From assembly GCF_026230105.1 (NCBI RefSeq), contig NC_079482.1, forward strand, positions 5,270,001-5,334,000: a DNA stretch of 64,000 bases, read 5' to 3'. Of this stretch, positions 30,575 to 42,437 are shown piece after piece. Position 1 is the stretch's first letter, and every line of letters starts with the position of its first letter. A program made the position numbers and the translations under genes. This DNA is from Diorhabda sublineata. Taxonomy: Eukaryota; Arthropoda; Insecta; Coleoptera; Chrysomelidae. The notes under the pieces are model-generated. The model was not told the origin of the DNA. It was given only the letters and a program-made list of their open reading frames with translations, and did not search any database.

Positions 30575-31655
30575 CCTTACTTCCCTAGACTAGAAGTAAT
30601 GTCGAAATAATTGTGCTATCCTTTTCCTGATGTACAATCTAAAAAAAAAAATTTCTTTTCGCGCTGCTATTTTCCTAATTTTAATGGATATATTAGAAGA
30701 AAATTGAATTCAAACATTGCTTATGTATTAAATCAATCAAATATTATACCGGATAGTTATTAACTCGTTTAAATATTCTTCCAATGTCAACAACTTCTTG
30801 TACATCGCCGAGTTTGAAAGTTAGTTGATTGTTTGTTCGAGAGTGAGAGGAGGACATAAACCTTAAATCAAGCAGCACAAATTTTAACAAACCGGTCGTA
30901 AATATTTTAATTATTTACGGACTTGTCTGTTTTCGTACAATAACCTTTTAATTTTTTGTTAATAATAATGTATTCCTCGCCTTTTGGCGGTTTTTATTAA
31001 CAAAAGAAACAAATCTATTAAAGTTTTTTAAGAACTCAAACCACAAGAATATTTATGTGTAATTAAGTTTCTATAGAAATTTGATTCTATCACGCTATTG
31101 AATTAAATCAAGGAGTGTTTAGTTAGATAATACTTAAATCTCTTAAAAAACACAATTTTTTAGGAAATCTAATATATGAGGTGCCCATAATCAAAATCCG
31201 CCTAGTCCATTTCAAAAAATATTCGGAAAAGTAGAAAAAACCGTCACAAATAGACCAAACATAAGGAATTATTAATTTTATTACCAAAAAAATCAATTAT
31301 TTTTACTTTATAGCAGAGACAATGTATGATCAAAATCCCCAAAATAGTTTCATGAATATTTAGAAAAATTAAAAATTAATATTCGTATTCTGATCCTAAG
31401 ATTGGAATTTGGCGGGATTTGCAACAGAAATAAGCTTATTCTGCAAAGGGGGTTAAGCTATAAAAGCTATACTAAGTAATTTTTAGAAAAATTGCAAAGT
31501 ATCATAAAATAAAATGTAATGTTTTATAAACAGTAAACAAAGTCTTTATTATTTATACTAGGTCACACAATATCTGTACCAATTTCTTTATCAACAATAA
31601 TGTTTTCATCTTCTTAATTGTTGTGACCTTCTTCTTGGTTTTCCAAATTTCTATA
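30575..31655. other. AT-rich sequence, nothing recognised
   Basis: No coding or paired repeat recognised. Confidence 0.5.
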
Positions 31656-31659
31656 AAAT

Positions 31660-32565
31660 TTTAATGTCTCATGGTTTCTCCACCCTTGTCCAAAGTGCGT
31701 ATGCCGACGTCATCAATTTTATGGTACATCGATCGGTAATGTTATAAACAAGTTGACTGTTTTTTAGAAATTTATGAACTATTTCAGAAATAGCTGCGGC
31801 AGGGTCAGACTTTTTTCTTGCTTGTCTAGTGGTGAGATCGTCGAAGCGCAACGCTTCATTTATTGCCATAAACCTTCTGTAGGACATGACAGTTCAAAAA
31901 ATAGGACTCCCTTTGTATCCAGTGCCCAAGATTTTGTATCTTCTTTATTCGATTTGTAAATTGATGTAAAATCCCAAGAAATGCACCCCGCTCATTTTCC
32001 AATATGTCATAATAATTTCTAATATTTGCTGCACCCATTCTGTTTCTTGTTTGTTGAAGCTGTAGATTTGAAAACTTTCCAATATCTTCCATCATGTCTG
32101 AATCGAATAACAGACACCAAACATCGAGCTCTAATGTAGAATTTCCCAACTTTATCGATGCATATTGGGTAACCCTTGGTAGGTTACGTTTCAATATATT
32201 ATTCAATTCCACTCTTGGAGTTGTATATTTTTTCTGGGGGACCACATGCTGGAGGAACCACTTGAGCTTGAGTTTAATCAGATTCGCTAGAGTCACTCGC
32301 GTCTTCTAACTCGCTAATATTTGGTGAGAAATCTGAGTCATCTTCAGACTTCATGAGAAAAACCTGGATCAGTTTGAGTACTTGTACCTGGACGTGGAGA
32401 ATCTCGTTGTGTGACCTTAGCAGCTTCACGTGTCAACCGGGCTGAAGAATTCTCTTCTCCGCAGTCACAAAGGTCGTGATCCTCTTCATTCTCACTTTCC
32501 AGTGCGAGCACTCTTCGTATATCAGAAGAAAAGTTTGGTTAGGTTGTGGCTGTTACTACTAGATT
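31660..32565 (-). pseudogene. piggyBac transposase remnant (N-terminal half), minus strand
   Basis: From right to left: an acidic leader (ALESENEEDHDLCDCGEENS near 32460-32515) with STQTDPGFS, then LFDSDMMEDIGKFSN and NRMGAANIRNYYDILENERG at about 31985-32110. A frameshift follows, and then MSYRRFMAINEALRFDDLTT and RQARKKSDPAAAISEIVHKF at 31770-31887, matching the S-x-x-R-F-x-x-L-x-x-x-L-R-F-D-D block of piggyBac proteins. The first catalytic Asp region should follow but ends at 31670. The C-terminal two-thirds is gone. Confidence 0.8.
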
Positions 32566-32729
32566 GAATTTACATGGCCGCTAGAAGTGATCAGTGTTGC
32601 CAATACATATCGCGTTACGGGTTAAAAAAAAGATTTTTATTATTTAAATGCAGAATTTTTATGAAAGAAAAAACTTCTCTTTTACATCTGTTATTTTTTT
32701 TACTGTCCATTTCAGGGTTCAAGGGGGTT

Positions 32730-32771
32730 GTTCCAAGGTACATAGGTACATAGCCACATGTACCTTGGAAC
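32730..32771. repeat. Short perfect hairpin
   Basis: GTTCCAAGGTACAT (32730-32743) is exactly repeated in reverse complement at 32758-32771 around a 14-base loop. A looser copy, TTTCAAGGTACA, follows near 32885. It is not followed by a T-run and no gene is adjacent. Confidence 0.7.
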
Positions 32772-32889
32772 GCAATACAAATATTGTGTGGCCCACTCTT
32801 AAGGCACAACTTTTTTTAAAATTACGTAAAAGGACACAAATTGAAATGACCCATTGAAATTCTTGCAATAATTATTTGAAAATTTCAAA

Positions 32890-34850
32890 AAGATGTTTCA
32901 AGGTACAACAGTCTCCCCTATGTTATTAATTTCGTTTTGGTATTTTGATGAAACTTGCCGTATAAATAAATTATTTATCATGAATGTTCGTTACGGCAAA
33001 AATTTGATGATGTTTACACCGAAATGATCGAGATAGATCGGCATATAAGATGGTTTGGTTTTAAAAGTCGCTCGATTTTGTAAATTTTCATCCTGTTTCA
33101 TCCCTGTTTTTACCGAAGCTCCCTACCATTGTCATTGAAATTTTGATTTCAATCCGTTAAATAATGAGCAACGCGTATAATGAAGACACTAGAACTATGT
33201 AATCCAAGCTCCCGTCTTGTCTTTTGAATAATATAATTAATAATTATTAGACGAACAGACAAACACATAACGAACGTTCGATAGAATAAATTTGAATAAA
33301 TTACTGTATGATTCGCGAATTCCGAGCGACCGTAAAAAAATTTTGCCGCGAAAAAAAATCAATAAATTACCCCACATCCGTTTGACTTCTTGAGTGACTG
33401 AACGAGTGGAATGAGTTTTAAAAAAATTGTTCTCTCCGATTTGCAATAATTAATTAAGGCGGGATAATACGAGAGCAATGGTCCGAATACTTGACTACTT
33501 TAAACGGTGTCGGAAAACTGCACTTATCTCAGAATAAATAATCTGTTTCTTTGAAGAAGTTTGATTTTATTATCTTCATAATTTTGATGGTTTAATATCT
33601 GTTATTTATTAAAAAAGGTTGTGAGTATTAAACATTTATGCTTTTTGACATGTTTTTAATCAATAAATGTATTATTTTTTTGACATAATAGATTCTTAAA
33701 TAACAACCGTCTTAGGTTTAGTCTTTAGTACTTGTTTGTGTGTATTATCAATAATCACATTCAACATATTCCAGACATTTTTCCTTAAAACCTTCTCACA
33801 AACAAACTATTTAAATAACTACACTTTAAAAGTAAGTTTCTTAAAACTTTTCTTTTTCTAGAAGCATTTATCTCAAAACTGTATAACATTTACGCAAATT
33901 GCTATTTATATTTTTTTTCTTATCATTGATGAAGCAAGTATTTATGATCAAAACAGGTTTTACTGTTTTCATATAAAGGTTATGCCACTTTGAAGCATTT
34001 TTTCCGCTTCGAAAAATGCAAAGATGAATTTTTCTGGTGTTGAATATCGATGTCCACGCACAGAAGAATCTAGTGGATAAAAGTTGTAGTGCTGCAGATC
34101 TGTCAAAAAATTAAGACCTCAATAATAAATACATATAAATAATATTAATCCCAATTCATACAACATTTTTTATTACTTATATAAATGAAGATGTTGAACA
34201 TACGTAGTAGAAACAGCAGAGGTTTCCATAGCGTCAGTATCAATATTCATATTAATCAAATCAAAATTTCTAAAAATTCGGTATGACTACTTTCCAAAGG
34301 TTGGTCTTTTTCGAATTTGTAATTTAAGAACCAAATCTAACTTTTTTATTTGCTTATATTTTATTTATATAGTTAACATCGACATATTTAGCAAAAATCT
34401 TTTGATAAAAATATCGATATACTGGGTGAATGAGTTAGAAAATCCAAAATTAAACGATTGTCTTTCCAAGAACCTTATTCCACGTTTCAACTATAAATAT
34501 AACTTGTCTTGAAAATACACTATCACAATTTTTTCTATATTATCGAAGAAAAAATTCTCTTTAGCTAGCAATATTTACTCGTTCTATAAATATTCTTCTG
34601 TTATCTTCCTTTTATATTTAAATCCCAAATTTATTAATACCGATAAAGAGGTATTACCAATAGAAAGATTTTCCTTCTTTTGCAGTTCTTTATTTTGGTT
34701 TTTGACAGTAATATAAATAAAAATTGAAATACCTAAATTTTATTGTTAAATATATTCTATTTTCAATACCTAAACAGCTGAAATAACGCTTTATCACCAA
34801 TTTTTGCTATCGCTGTAGGCTAAATTGGAATTTCCGGAACCGTTGGTGAT
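32890..34850. other. AT-rich sequence, nothing recognised
   Basis: Two kilobases without recognisable coding, terminal repeats or RNA genes. The small minus frame at 33237-33446 has no motif. Confidence 0.5.
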
Positions 34851-34893
34851 ATTCATACTGAATACACTGTTAATACCAAGACTCACAATCACA

Positions 34894-34940
34894 CAGTCTA
34901 ACGCGCGTTTCGGTAACCAAGTTATCGTCTTCGGAGACTG
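34894..34940 (-). ncRNA. Hammerhead-ribozyme-like fold, left arm
   Basis: On the minus strand, CAGTCT (helix I), the core CCGAAGA, a stem-loop CGATAAC-TTG-GTTACC, GAAA, the self-complementary ACGCGCGT (helix III) and T, then AGACTG, which pairs perfectly with CAGTCT. This order matches a type I hammerhead. Deviations are C for U at the second core position, one mismatch in helix II, an unpaired C after the core, and GUU rather than GUC at the cleavage site. Penelope-like elements are known to carry such motifs. Confidence 0.5.
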
Positions 34941-34984
34941 AAGGTAAACTAAAACCTAATAACTTGACTTACTTGTATTATACT

Positions 34985-35268
34985 AAATTTTTCCACCAAT
35001 AAACCTTCTCCAGCGGGAAAACCTTCACATTTATTCCTTGAGAGAGCTGTAACGGATTGGCCCTTTGTCCCTATTTAAGCCACTCTTATGTTTAGCAATT
35101 TCAATGCTTTGAAATGCATCCAACAATTTATCATTGGATACATTTTTCAACAATTTCATATTATTAATATTTATATCATGATTGTGCTCTTTAAACCGGA
35201 CATTAACTGATCTCTTAGTCTGCCCAATATACTTCCCGTCACAATCACAGCAGTTAATTTAATTAATG
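34985..35268 (-). pseudogene. GIY-YIG endonuclease domain of a Penelope-like element
   Basis: The minus strand reads NCCDCDGKYIGQTKRSVNVR and FKEHNHDININNM, then LLKNVSNDKLLDAFQSIEIA and KHKSGLNRDKGPI. The C-x-C-D-G-K-Y-I-G-Q-T-K-R-x-x-x-x-R-F-x-E-H pattern is the GIY-YIG core as found C-terminal to the reverse transcriptase in Penelope-like retroelements, and it cuts target DNA for insertion. The first element (GIY-type strand) lies upstream of the preserved part. The frame ends in a shift near 35045. Confidence 0.8.
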
Positions 35269-35481
35269 ATTTTCAATTGTTGAAAAATGTATCCAATAAT
35301 AAATTTGAAATCATTGAAATTGCTAGATGTAAGAATAGCTTAAATAAGTACAAAGGGCCAATTCTCGCAAGGAGTAAATGTGAAGATTCCCGCCGAAGAG
35401 GTTTCCCGCTGGAGAAGGTTTATTGGTGGAAAAATTTAGTATAAAACAGGTAAGTCAAGATATTAGATTTCAGTTTACCTT

Positions 35482-35528
35482 CAGTCTCTGAAGACGATAA
35501 CTTGGCTATTGAAACGCGCGTTAGACAG
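35482..35528 (+). ncRNA. Hammerhead-ribozyme-like fold, right arm
   Basis: On the plus strand, CAGTCT at 35482-35487, CTGAAGA at 35488-35494 (consensus CUGANGA), stem II CGATAAC-TTG-GCTATT at 35495-35510, GAAA at 35511-35514, ACGCGCGT at 35514-35521, T, then AGACAG at 35523-35528. Helix I has one mismatch with CAGTCT, and helix II one mismatch plus a G-U pair. The core is intact apart from an extra C before stem II. It is probably a decayed copy of a once active ribozyme. Confidence 0.5.
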
Positions 35529-35579
35529 TGTAATTGTGAATTTTAGTGTAAACAGTGCATTCAGTATCGATGTAGACAT

Positions 35580-36460
35580 AATTTATTACTTAATGAAAGC
35601 AAAATCATTGAATGACAATCATCAGATACCATATTATACATATTAATACATGCACTATGTGTGTAATCATAATGTTTCTCAATTTTATTTAAACTGTAAG
35701 CTGACTTCAATCTAAAAGTATTGTTTCGCATGTTTATTCACTTTCTTTGTTAATACATGTTTTATAAGATGCTGTCATTTTGGTTTCCTCGGGTACATTC
35801 TGTATTTTTAGTTTTAATCGAGTATCCGACTGAATGGTGTCGGGAAAGTTGGATTATTTTCCTCCTCCTTTTTTTTAACGAAACATACCTTTTATATGAA
35901 TATTTTCAGCACAGTAGCCATTCTCTAAAATATTTAATATAAATAAAAATGTGCTTAAATAGATATGTCAATATATTCGATCAAATTTCTAACAAATTCC
36001 TGTGCTCGTTTTCCAGCGGCTACAAATACAATCAGGCACTCGATTGATTTGAAATTTAGAAATTTCTACACAGATTTACAAATTTTACAGAATTATAAAC
36101 ACTATTTACCACTAACAAATAGTAAAATAAACATTATAATCTGATTTAAAATCATTTCTTTCAAGAACTAATTTGACTTCATCAACTCGTAAACATTTCA
36201 TAATAGAGTAAAATCTGAGGGGACGGAAAGACTTATTTTAATAAATATCAGTTGTTTACAAATTTTGAACAATTTGTAAATTTCTGTAGAATTTTCGAAG
36301 AAAATATTTAGATCTCTTTCAAATAAAGTCTAAAATAGGTCGAAACGTCATAGTTTTACTTTACCACTATGAAAAAAAGACCTAATATCAAGAAAAAACA
36401 TCACCGAATATATAAACTGTCTAAGATTTAAGTAGTTTTTATATGCGGAAACAAGAAGTT
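35580..36460. other. AT-rich sequence, nothing recognised
   Basis: No recognisable coding, repeat pair or RNA gene. Confidence 0.5.
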
Positions 36461-36583
36461 ATTGGGTGTCAAACTAAGATTGCGCGGTTCCCTTCAACTT
36501 CAGTTGTTTGACAGCTTACAATGACATGTTGAAGAATTATTCTCCTGTGACGTTTGCCTAATCTCTCTAATAATTTACACTTT

Positions 36584-36850
36584 GGCAAATACAGGAATGA
36601 ATGTGAAATAACCACACCGTCAATGCGCGTTACTAGAAAATGGTAGTAGGGATTAGTACGGTCCTTCAAGCACAGGTATATTTGACACTATTGTCAGTTC
36701 TATTGTGTTTGTTAGATAGTGAAGACCACTGCGCGGGTACATACTTTCATTGTTTTTACTGCATACCGAAATAAAATATATATTTTATTCTGAGGTACAG
36801 AATTTAGTATTTTTCTCGACATTCACTCCTGTATTTGCCAAACGCTTTTA
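36584..36850. repeat. Small inverted-repeat element, about 267 bp
   Basis: TTTGGCAAATACAGGAATGA plus ATGT at about 36586-36610 is repeated in inverted form at about 36825-36848 (read inward GTTTGGCAAATACAGGAGTG). It has no coding capacity. The form fits a MITE, but no target duplication was identified. Confidence 0.5.
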
Positions 36851-36854
36851 CGCG

Positions 36855-38055
36855 ATCATTTTTCATTGGATTGAACTCTGTAACTGAGTACTAAGTACAG
36901 CGAAAGCAATTTTCTTTCCGACCCAAATCACCAGTATGACTAGCATCAAGGACCTACTTTAATCCAACTGACATATTACTCTCTAGTTTTCGCACATCCC
37001 CTTTTTTATGTAGTGATACTTATCGATTTTCGTTCCAGTATGGATATTTACAAAAAACAAAATTACGTTCAACTAAAATAAGTTTGTACTTAAAAAAATT
37101 TGTACGGGTGCAATTGATCATCGTCCGATATATCTGTACCCGAGATTCGCGTTCGGTTGAGACAACAATGTAAGTAGTTGGCCTTGACTTTAACGAGAAC
37201 GACCGTAGCACACTACGATCTCGGTAAAACATTGCGGATAATAATATAATTTCGCATAAACAAACCACATACGAATTGAAAAATGGCGGCAACTCGTTCC
37301 AGTCATTTGTGATTTTACTCATTTAGCAGTCGGATACTTGGAAATTTTTTTTACGATTGTTAAATAGAACTGACGTGTGAACATGCCTTCAATATGATCT
37401 TTTTTTTTTGTTACTTTATCTGATTTTTGATTGAATAGTCCATTATTATAAAACTATTCTATACTGCAAGTGTTAATTATTAGAATATTTTTGATTTCAA
37501 AATTATTCTGACTGGATTGAAAATACTAAGTCATTATTGCCCTAATTTTTACCCAACAGGAATGGCATGGAATAACCTGAAAAGCTGAAATTAAACAGTT
37601 TTCTTTCACTTAAAATTGAGGAATCTCAAACCTTCGTAATATTTTAATAGAAATAGTAATAAAACAAAGTAACTTACAAACTACATAGTACATTGCAAAT
37701 CCCCATGACCTAATAGTAATAGCAATATCGAAGAGAGAAATGGAAAAAGTTTTTAGTAAATTTGTGGCCAAAGTAAAAAATTTGCGCTTGCAAATAAATG
37801 GAAAATACATCGAGATGCCCTCTTAAGTCACATACAAAAGCATAAATACGAAAAGGTTAAAAGCTAGAGAAGAATATAGAAGAAAATGGAGTAGAAAATA
37901 ACATTCTGTACTAAGTTCAAAAAACTTCTCAAGGGCACTTAAAATATAATGAGAATAAACTGGAAATATCCTGAGGGAAATATATAGCGATGTAATAATG
38001 GCCGAACATATCTGGAGAAGACGTTCAAACAGAGATAGATGATGTAAAAGAAACG
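36855..38055. other. AT-rich sequence, nothing recognised
   Basis: Several open frames on the minus strand (37020-37322, 37610-37810, 37823-38083) are hydrophobic because of AT bias. None has a recognisable motif. Confidence 0.45.
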
Positions 38056-38059
38056 TGAA

Positions 38060-38290
38060 ATAACACAAATATTTCGAGCACAAAGAGCCAGATTGTTACA
38101 GCAGAGAATTGTCAAAATGGTGTTGGAGGGAAATGAAGGAGATAAAAGATTAAGAGGCCGGCCAAGGAAAAAAATACTACAAGAAGTGGAAGGATATCGA
38201 TGAGGTAGGATGGATTGAGTGGAGAGAAGTAACAGGACTGAAAAAAGACGAGAATAGTGGAGGAAAGTAAAACCAAGAATCTAGAAAACC
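38060..38290 (+). pseudogene. LINE ORF2 C-terminal tail, plus strand
   Basis: The plus strand reads QRIVKMVLEGNEGDKRLRGR, PRKKILQEVEGY and, in a shifted frame, IEWREVTGLKKDE. The pattern I-x-x-x-x-L-E-G-(…)-K-R-x-R-G-R-P-R-K-x-x-x-x-x-V is the zinc-less basic tail that closes many RTE/jockey-type ORF2 proteins. The reverse transcriptase is not present upstream, so this is a 5'-truncated LINE insertion. Confidence 0.6.
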
Positions 38291-38456
38291 TGTAAAGCTG
38301 AATTTGAAAATTTAATAATAATCTTTAACTGAATTAGATTTCAATAAATCCTAGGCTTTAACCTTTTCAGTTCGAATGGGTTATATATGTCGCAGCGGGG
38401 TAAGATTCTAAAAATGAGCCGTTTTCCAACAAGGAGTTGATGGAGTTGACTGAAAG

Positions 38457-39100
38457 TTCGAGGTCTGGCTATTAAATAACAAGACTGGTTACGAAAAAGG
38501 GTTTTACTATAAAATTTATGCTACATTCGAATGCTCCATTCAATATACTCCCTTCCCCTCGCCATACATCTTTCCATACGTTTTTTCCATTGATCTAAGC
38601 AGTGCTGGTGATGGCCTCTAGGAGATCTGCCGTTTTCTGCTTTACTGCTTCCATCGACTCTCAAACCGGGTCCCTTTCAAAGCAGATCTGTTTCTAACCT
38701 TTCAAGGAAATCTGAGCAGACCCGTTGACGCGAGAGCTTTTGGTCAGGAGTCAGATTTTCTGGCACCAACTTCTCACAGATTTTTGTTATGTGTAATTCC
38801 TCGTGTAAAATTTTTCTTTATAGACGTTAACACGCACAATTTGGTTGATTTTGTTTGTTTTTTCCGTGACCTGGGCGCTGGTCATCTTCAGTGCTCTCTT
38901 GGCCCTCACTAAAGCGCTTACACCTCTCAAAAATACGTGTACGAGAAAGAGAATTGTCCCCATAAGCCTCTTGCAACAATTTATAGCACTCAGTTTGAGT
39001 TTTTTTCAATTTAACGACAAATTTGAGATTGATACGTTGCTCCTGTTTTTCGTCACAAATGATTTGTGAAAAGTGCCAAAGAAATTTGAACTCCATGAAA
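38457..39100 (-). mobile_element. mariner with GTTCGAGGTCTGGCTATTAA-type end, minus strand, deleted
   Basis: The left end at 38455-38490 reads TTCGAGGTCTGGCTATTAAA. The minus strand from 39070 encodes IICDEKQEQRINLKFVVKLK, TQTECYKLLQEAYGDNSLSR and RIFERCKRFSEGQEST, with EDDQRPG, the DNA-binding half of a mariner transposase. Close to the left end, HQHCLDQWKKRMERCMARGG and EYIEWS match the protein's C-terminus. The catalytic centre between 38660 and 38820 is reduced to fragments. The 5' terminal repeat on the right was not found. Confidence 0.75.
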
Positions 39101-39104
39101 ATTT

Positions 39105-40985
39105 GTCGTCCACTGATAGTTCATCAAAATCATCCAAAGGAAATCACAATACATCAATTCCAAATATCACTATGATAAAGTTGAATCAATGGATAGTTGT
39201 ACACAACAATTTTTTTCTAGATTTCATATCCCAGCCGAGGAACTTAGTACAGTTCTGGCAAATCTTAATAAGTCAACTTTCGTGATTAATTTTTCTTCTA
39301 ACTGTTACATAAAAGCTTTTTTTGTGGATCGCTGAAAAAACCAACAAAAGTTTGAAGATTTTACAATCCGAGAAAAAATATATCGAGAAAACCTATCAGT
39401 ACGAAATAATGATAATACTAGTGTGTTTTTTTCATTATGTCATTAAATGAAGTGCTTGCACAACATCATCCAGATCCAGAACAAAAATCCAGATGGCTCT
39501 CACAAAATTTATCATATAAAATAAGTGCTTTAGTGTTTGCAGCACACTTTTCTTGCAGCAAGAAGTGAAGGTACTTTTCAAAGTAACAATGAAGCTATGT
39601 CTAGGTTCAAAAGAAGAAATAACCATCAAAAATGGCTTCCCTATACGACTTGAACCCATATTTCGGTAGAAATCGAAGTACAACTCTAAGAGAAGATGTT
39701 GCCCTAAAGTGAGCAGGCACCATTCGGGAGATTGATGTCTCATTAATGAATTACCTTTTGCAATAGTTGATATATCAATAAAATTAAAAGGAAAAAACAT
39801 ACCAAAGTTCGTGCAATCTTGGTATGACAAAAGTACTTTCTAATTTTCATAGAATGAAATGACTGAAGTGGAAAGAATAGTCAAAGATGGTTACCAAGTA
39901 GATATTCCTTGCCTCAAGATAGTTGATATGGACAGATTTACTACCATGTGGTGACAATTGTGGTTAATTCTTGGATCATATATATATGGACGGACGGCAA
40001 GTAAATTAATAGAAAGAGTTTTTTGGATTATGGTATATGGTAGACCATCATCTTCAAGATCCAGATTTATGAATATAGGGAATCGTTCACCTATGAAAAA
40101 GCTCGTTGTACTTAGAAGAAGCGAGAAAAAAAAACTAAAACAATTTGTACGGCTTATGATGAACCACTATGCAAAATTATTCGCGTTATTAGAATAATAA
40201 GTACGAAAGGGATGTATATATGTCCAATACCCAGTGGGACAAGTAAAGTTCCAAAAATACCCCCTATATTAAACAAAATTGAATTATTCAATATATTTTC
40301 AGTTCTTTTTTGTCCATCTGAATAGCCTAGAAAAACTGTTACTTAAATAAACAAATTGGTAATGAAAGAATTAAATTGTGATTTTCGGAAACCGATTAGA
40401 AAAGATGGATAAAAACCTATTTGCACAATTGTTTCACATTGCATTGCCTTTATTGGATCAATAAATTCATGTTTATTCACATTTTTATTTTATTGGCCAA
40501 ATAAATAGCTTGAGAATTGCCTTGAGTTCATACGATCTAAATTTTGAAAAAATTACTGCACTTACTCCCCTGCAAACTATAGTGTGAATTTTCCTACTAC
40601 AAGGAATGGTGGACATGATTTTGGTAATGGGTGAATGTGTCAAATATTTCCAAACAAATACATTGCAAAACACCATTAACTGATGAAAATGAAAGTACGA
40701 AGGATAAACGCAACTGTGAGACATATTTAACGTGGCACCACTGTACAGAAAATTCTTGAAAAACATTAAATTCATCCTTCTCATCATCTCATTCACCTCA
40801 ATCAAATGTTACTTAACTGTGATTTTCAAAGGAGAGTACATTATATGAAAGGACCCAATTTAAAATCTATCATCAAAGGGACTTTTTTGATTTGGTGCTT
40901 TCTGTAGATGATTCTAATTTTCATGAAAAAACATTTTTTTATATAAATCTATAATGTAACCCATATGCTACGTCATATGTGCAGG
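39105..40985. other. No recognised gene; two longer unassigned open frames
   Basis: A minus frame of 131 codons at 39435-39830 and a plus frame of 79 codons at 39958-40197 stay open in AT-rich DNA. Neither has a motif I know. The plus strand opposite the first has scattered protein-like stretches (PYFGRNRSTTLREDVAL). Both may be accidental. Confidence 0.3.
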
Positions 40986-40989
40986 AATA

Positions 40990-41883
40990 ATTTTAGACAC
41001 CTTTCTTTTCTACTTACTTTAATTAATTTTCTATTGAACACAAAACAAATATTTCACAATACACAATAATTGCATACAATAAAGCTTTTTGATATCGAGA
41101 TTGCTGTCGATCCAAATCTTATCGTCGTTATTAACTTTAATTTGTAAACATAATCAAAACATTTTTTTATATATTGAATGTGCAACTGCAACATTGAAAA
41201 TACTTTCGGCAGGCGTCAATAACGAAGCACACTAATAATTTTCCGCAATAAGTTGTGTGCAACTGCAAACTTATTACCAGATATTTTAGTTTGGATACCT
41301 TTCATTTCTGCTTACTTTGATTAATTTTCTTTTGAACACAAAACAAATATTTCACAATAAACAATGATAGCATACAATAAAGCTTTTTGATATCGAGATT
41401 GCTGTCGATCCAAATCTTATCGTCGTTATTAACTTTAATTTGTAAACATAATCAAAACATTTTTTTATATATTGAATGTGCAACTGCAACATTGAAAATA
41501 CTTTCGGCAGGCGTCAATAACGAAGCACACTAATAATTTTCCGCAATAAGTTGTGTGCAACTGCAAACTTATTACCAGATATTTTAGTTTGGATACCTTT
41601 CATTTCTGCTTACTTTGATTAATTTTCTTTTGAACACAAAACAAATATTTCACAATAAACAATGATAGCATACAATAAAGCTTTTTGATATCGAGATTGC
41701 TGTCGATCTAAATCTTATCGTCGTTATTAACTTTAATTTGTAAACATAATCAAAACATTTTTTTATATATTGAATGTGCAACTGCAACATTGAAAATACT
41801 TTCGGCAGGCGTCAATAACGAAGCACACTAATAATTTTCCGCAATAAGTTGTGTGCAACTGCAAACTTATTACCCCATATTTT
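40990..41883. repeat. Tandem array, 298-bp unit, three copies
   Basis: Matching landmarks ACCTTTC at 40999, 41297 and 41595 give a 298-bp period. Copies 2 and 3 differ at only a few bases. Copy 1 differs at more, mainly in its first 100 bp. Each unit contains two related motifs, ATGTGCAACTGCAACATTG and GTGTGCAACTGCAAACTTAT, so an older internal duplication is likely. No frame is open. Confidence 0.95.
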
Positions 41884-41889
41884 ACTGTG

Positions 41890-42415
41890 GCATTAAAAAT
41901 AATGGCGAATTCGCCAGTTCTTTGGCTAAACTACCTCGATTCCAATGATATAATCGATTTAAGAATAATATTTATGTTCATTACTCTATATGTATACCGC
42001 AAACGGATAAGAACTTATAAATAAGAAACTCGCGGGAAATTGTTCGTGTCACTATTATGTCTGGTGGTTTTTCTTTTTTATTGCGGCTTTGTCTGATCTG
42101 GAATCGTCGATAATGTCCCTTAAGGCGCCACATGCAAGCGCCCGTCCTCGCTGAATACTTCATAAATAATTCAAAAAGGGGTTCTACGTCATTCATCACC
42201 ACTTAGGGTAACAACTTAAGACATAGTGGGGTCGACTATACGACTTACACCCATTATTAAATTTGAAGTATTATTAAAATAAAAGTGCGACAAAATTCTG
42301 GAGGTTAATGCCCACTCGACATAATGATGAATCTGTATTATAACAAAATTTTCTTTGTCCACCTTTTTTTTGAGGAAGAATGGAGTTTTTCTATCAAGTT
42401 AGAATTTCCACTAGC
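41890..42415. other. No recognised gene
   Basis: A minus frame at 41981-42202 (73 codons) is open, with an Arg/Lys-rich stretch (RRFQIRQSRNKKEKPP). I do not recognise it. Confidence 0.35.
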
Positions 42416-42437
42416 ACTGAACCAACACCAACAATTT

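Larger units (their letters stand above)
34855..35575 (-). mobile_element. Penelope-like element 3' ends in inverted arrangement
   Basis: Two inverted arms, 34855-35165 and 35275-35575, each contain the end of a Penelope-like ORF followed by a non-coding tail with the CGATAACTTGG motif and GAAACGCGCGTTAGAC. Between them, on the minus strand, lies a GIY-YIG endonuclease segment. Penelope-like elements commonly have such partial inverted terminal copies. The reverse transcriptase domain is missing, so this is a 5'-truncated head-to-head pair. Confidence 0.8.

Noticed and set aside
34855..35575. Simple host inverted duplication
   Set aside because: The arms encode the end of a Penelope-like ORF and its tail, so a mobile-element origin explains them better.
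37610..38083. Hydrophobic membrane-protein-like minus frames
   Set aside because: Hydrophobicity follows from reading A-rich DNA on the opposite strand. The plus strand here leads into a LINE tail.
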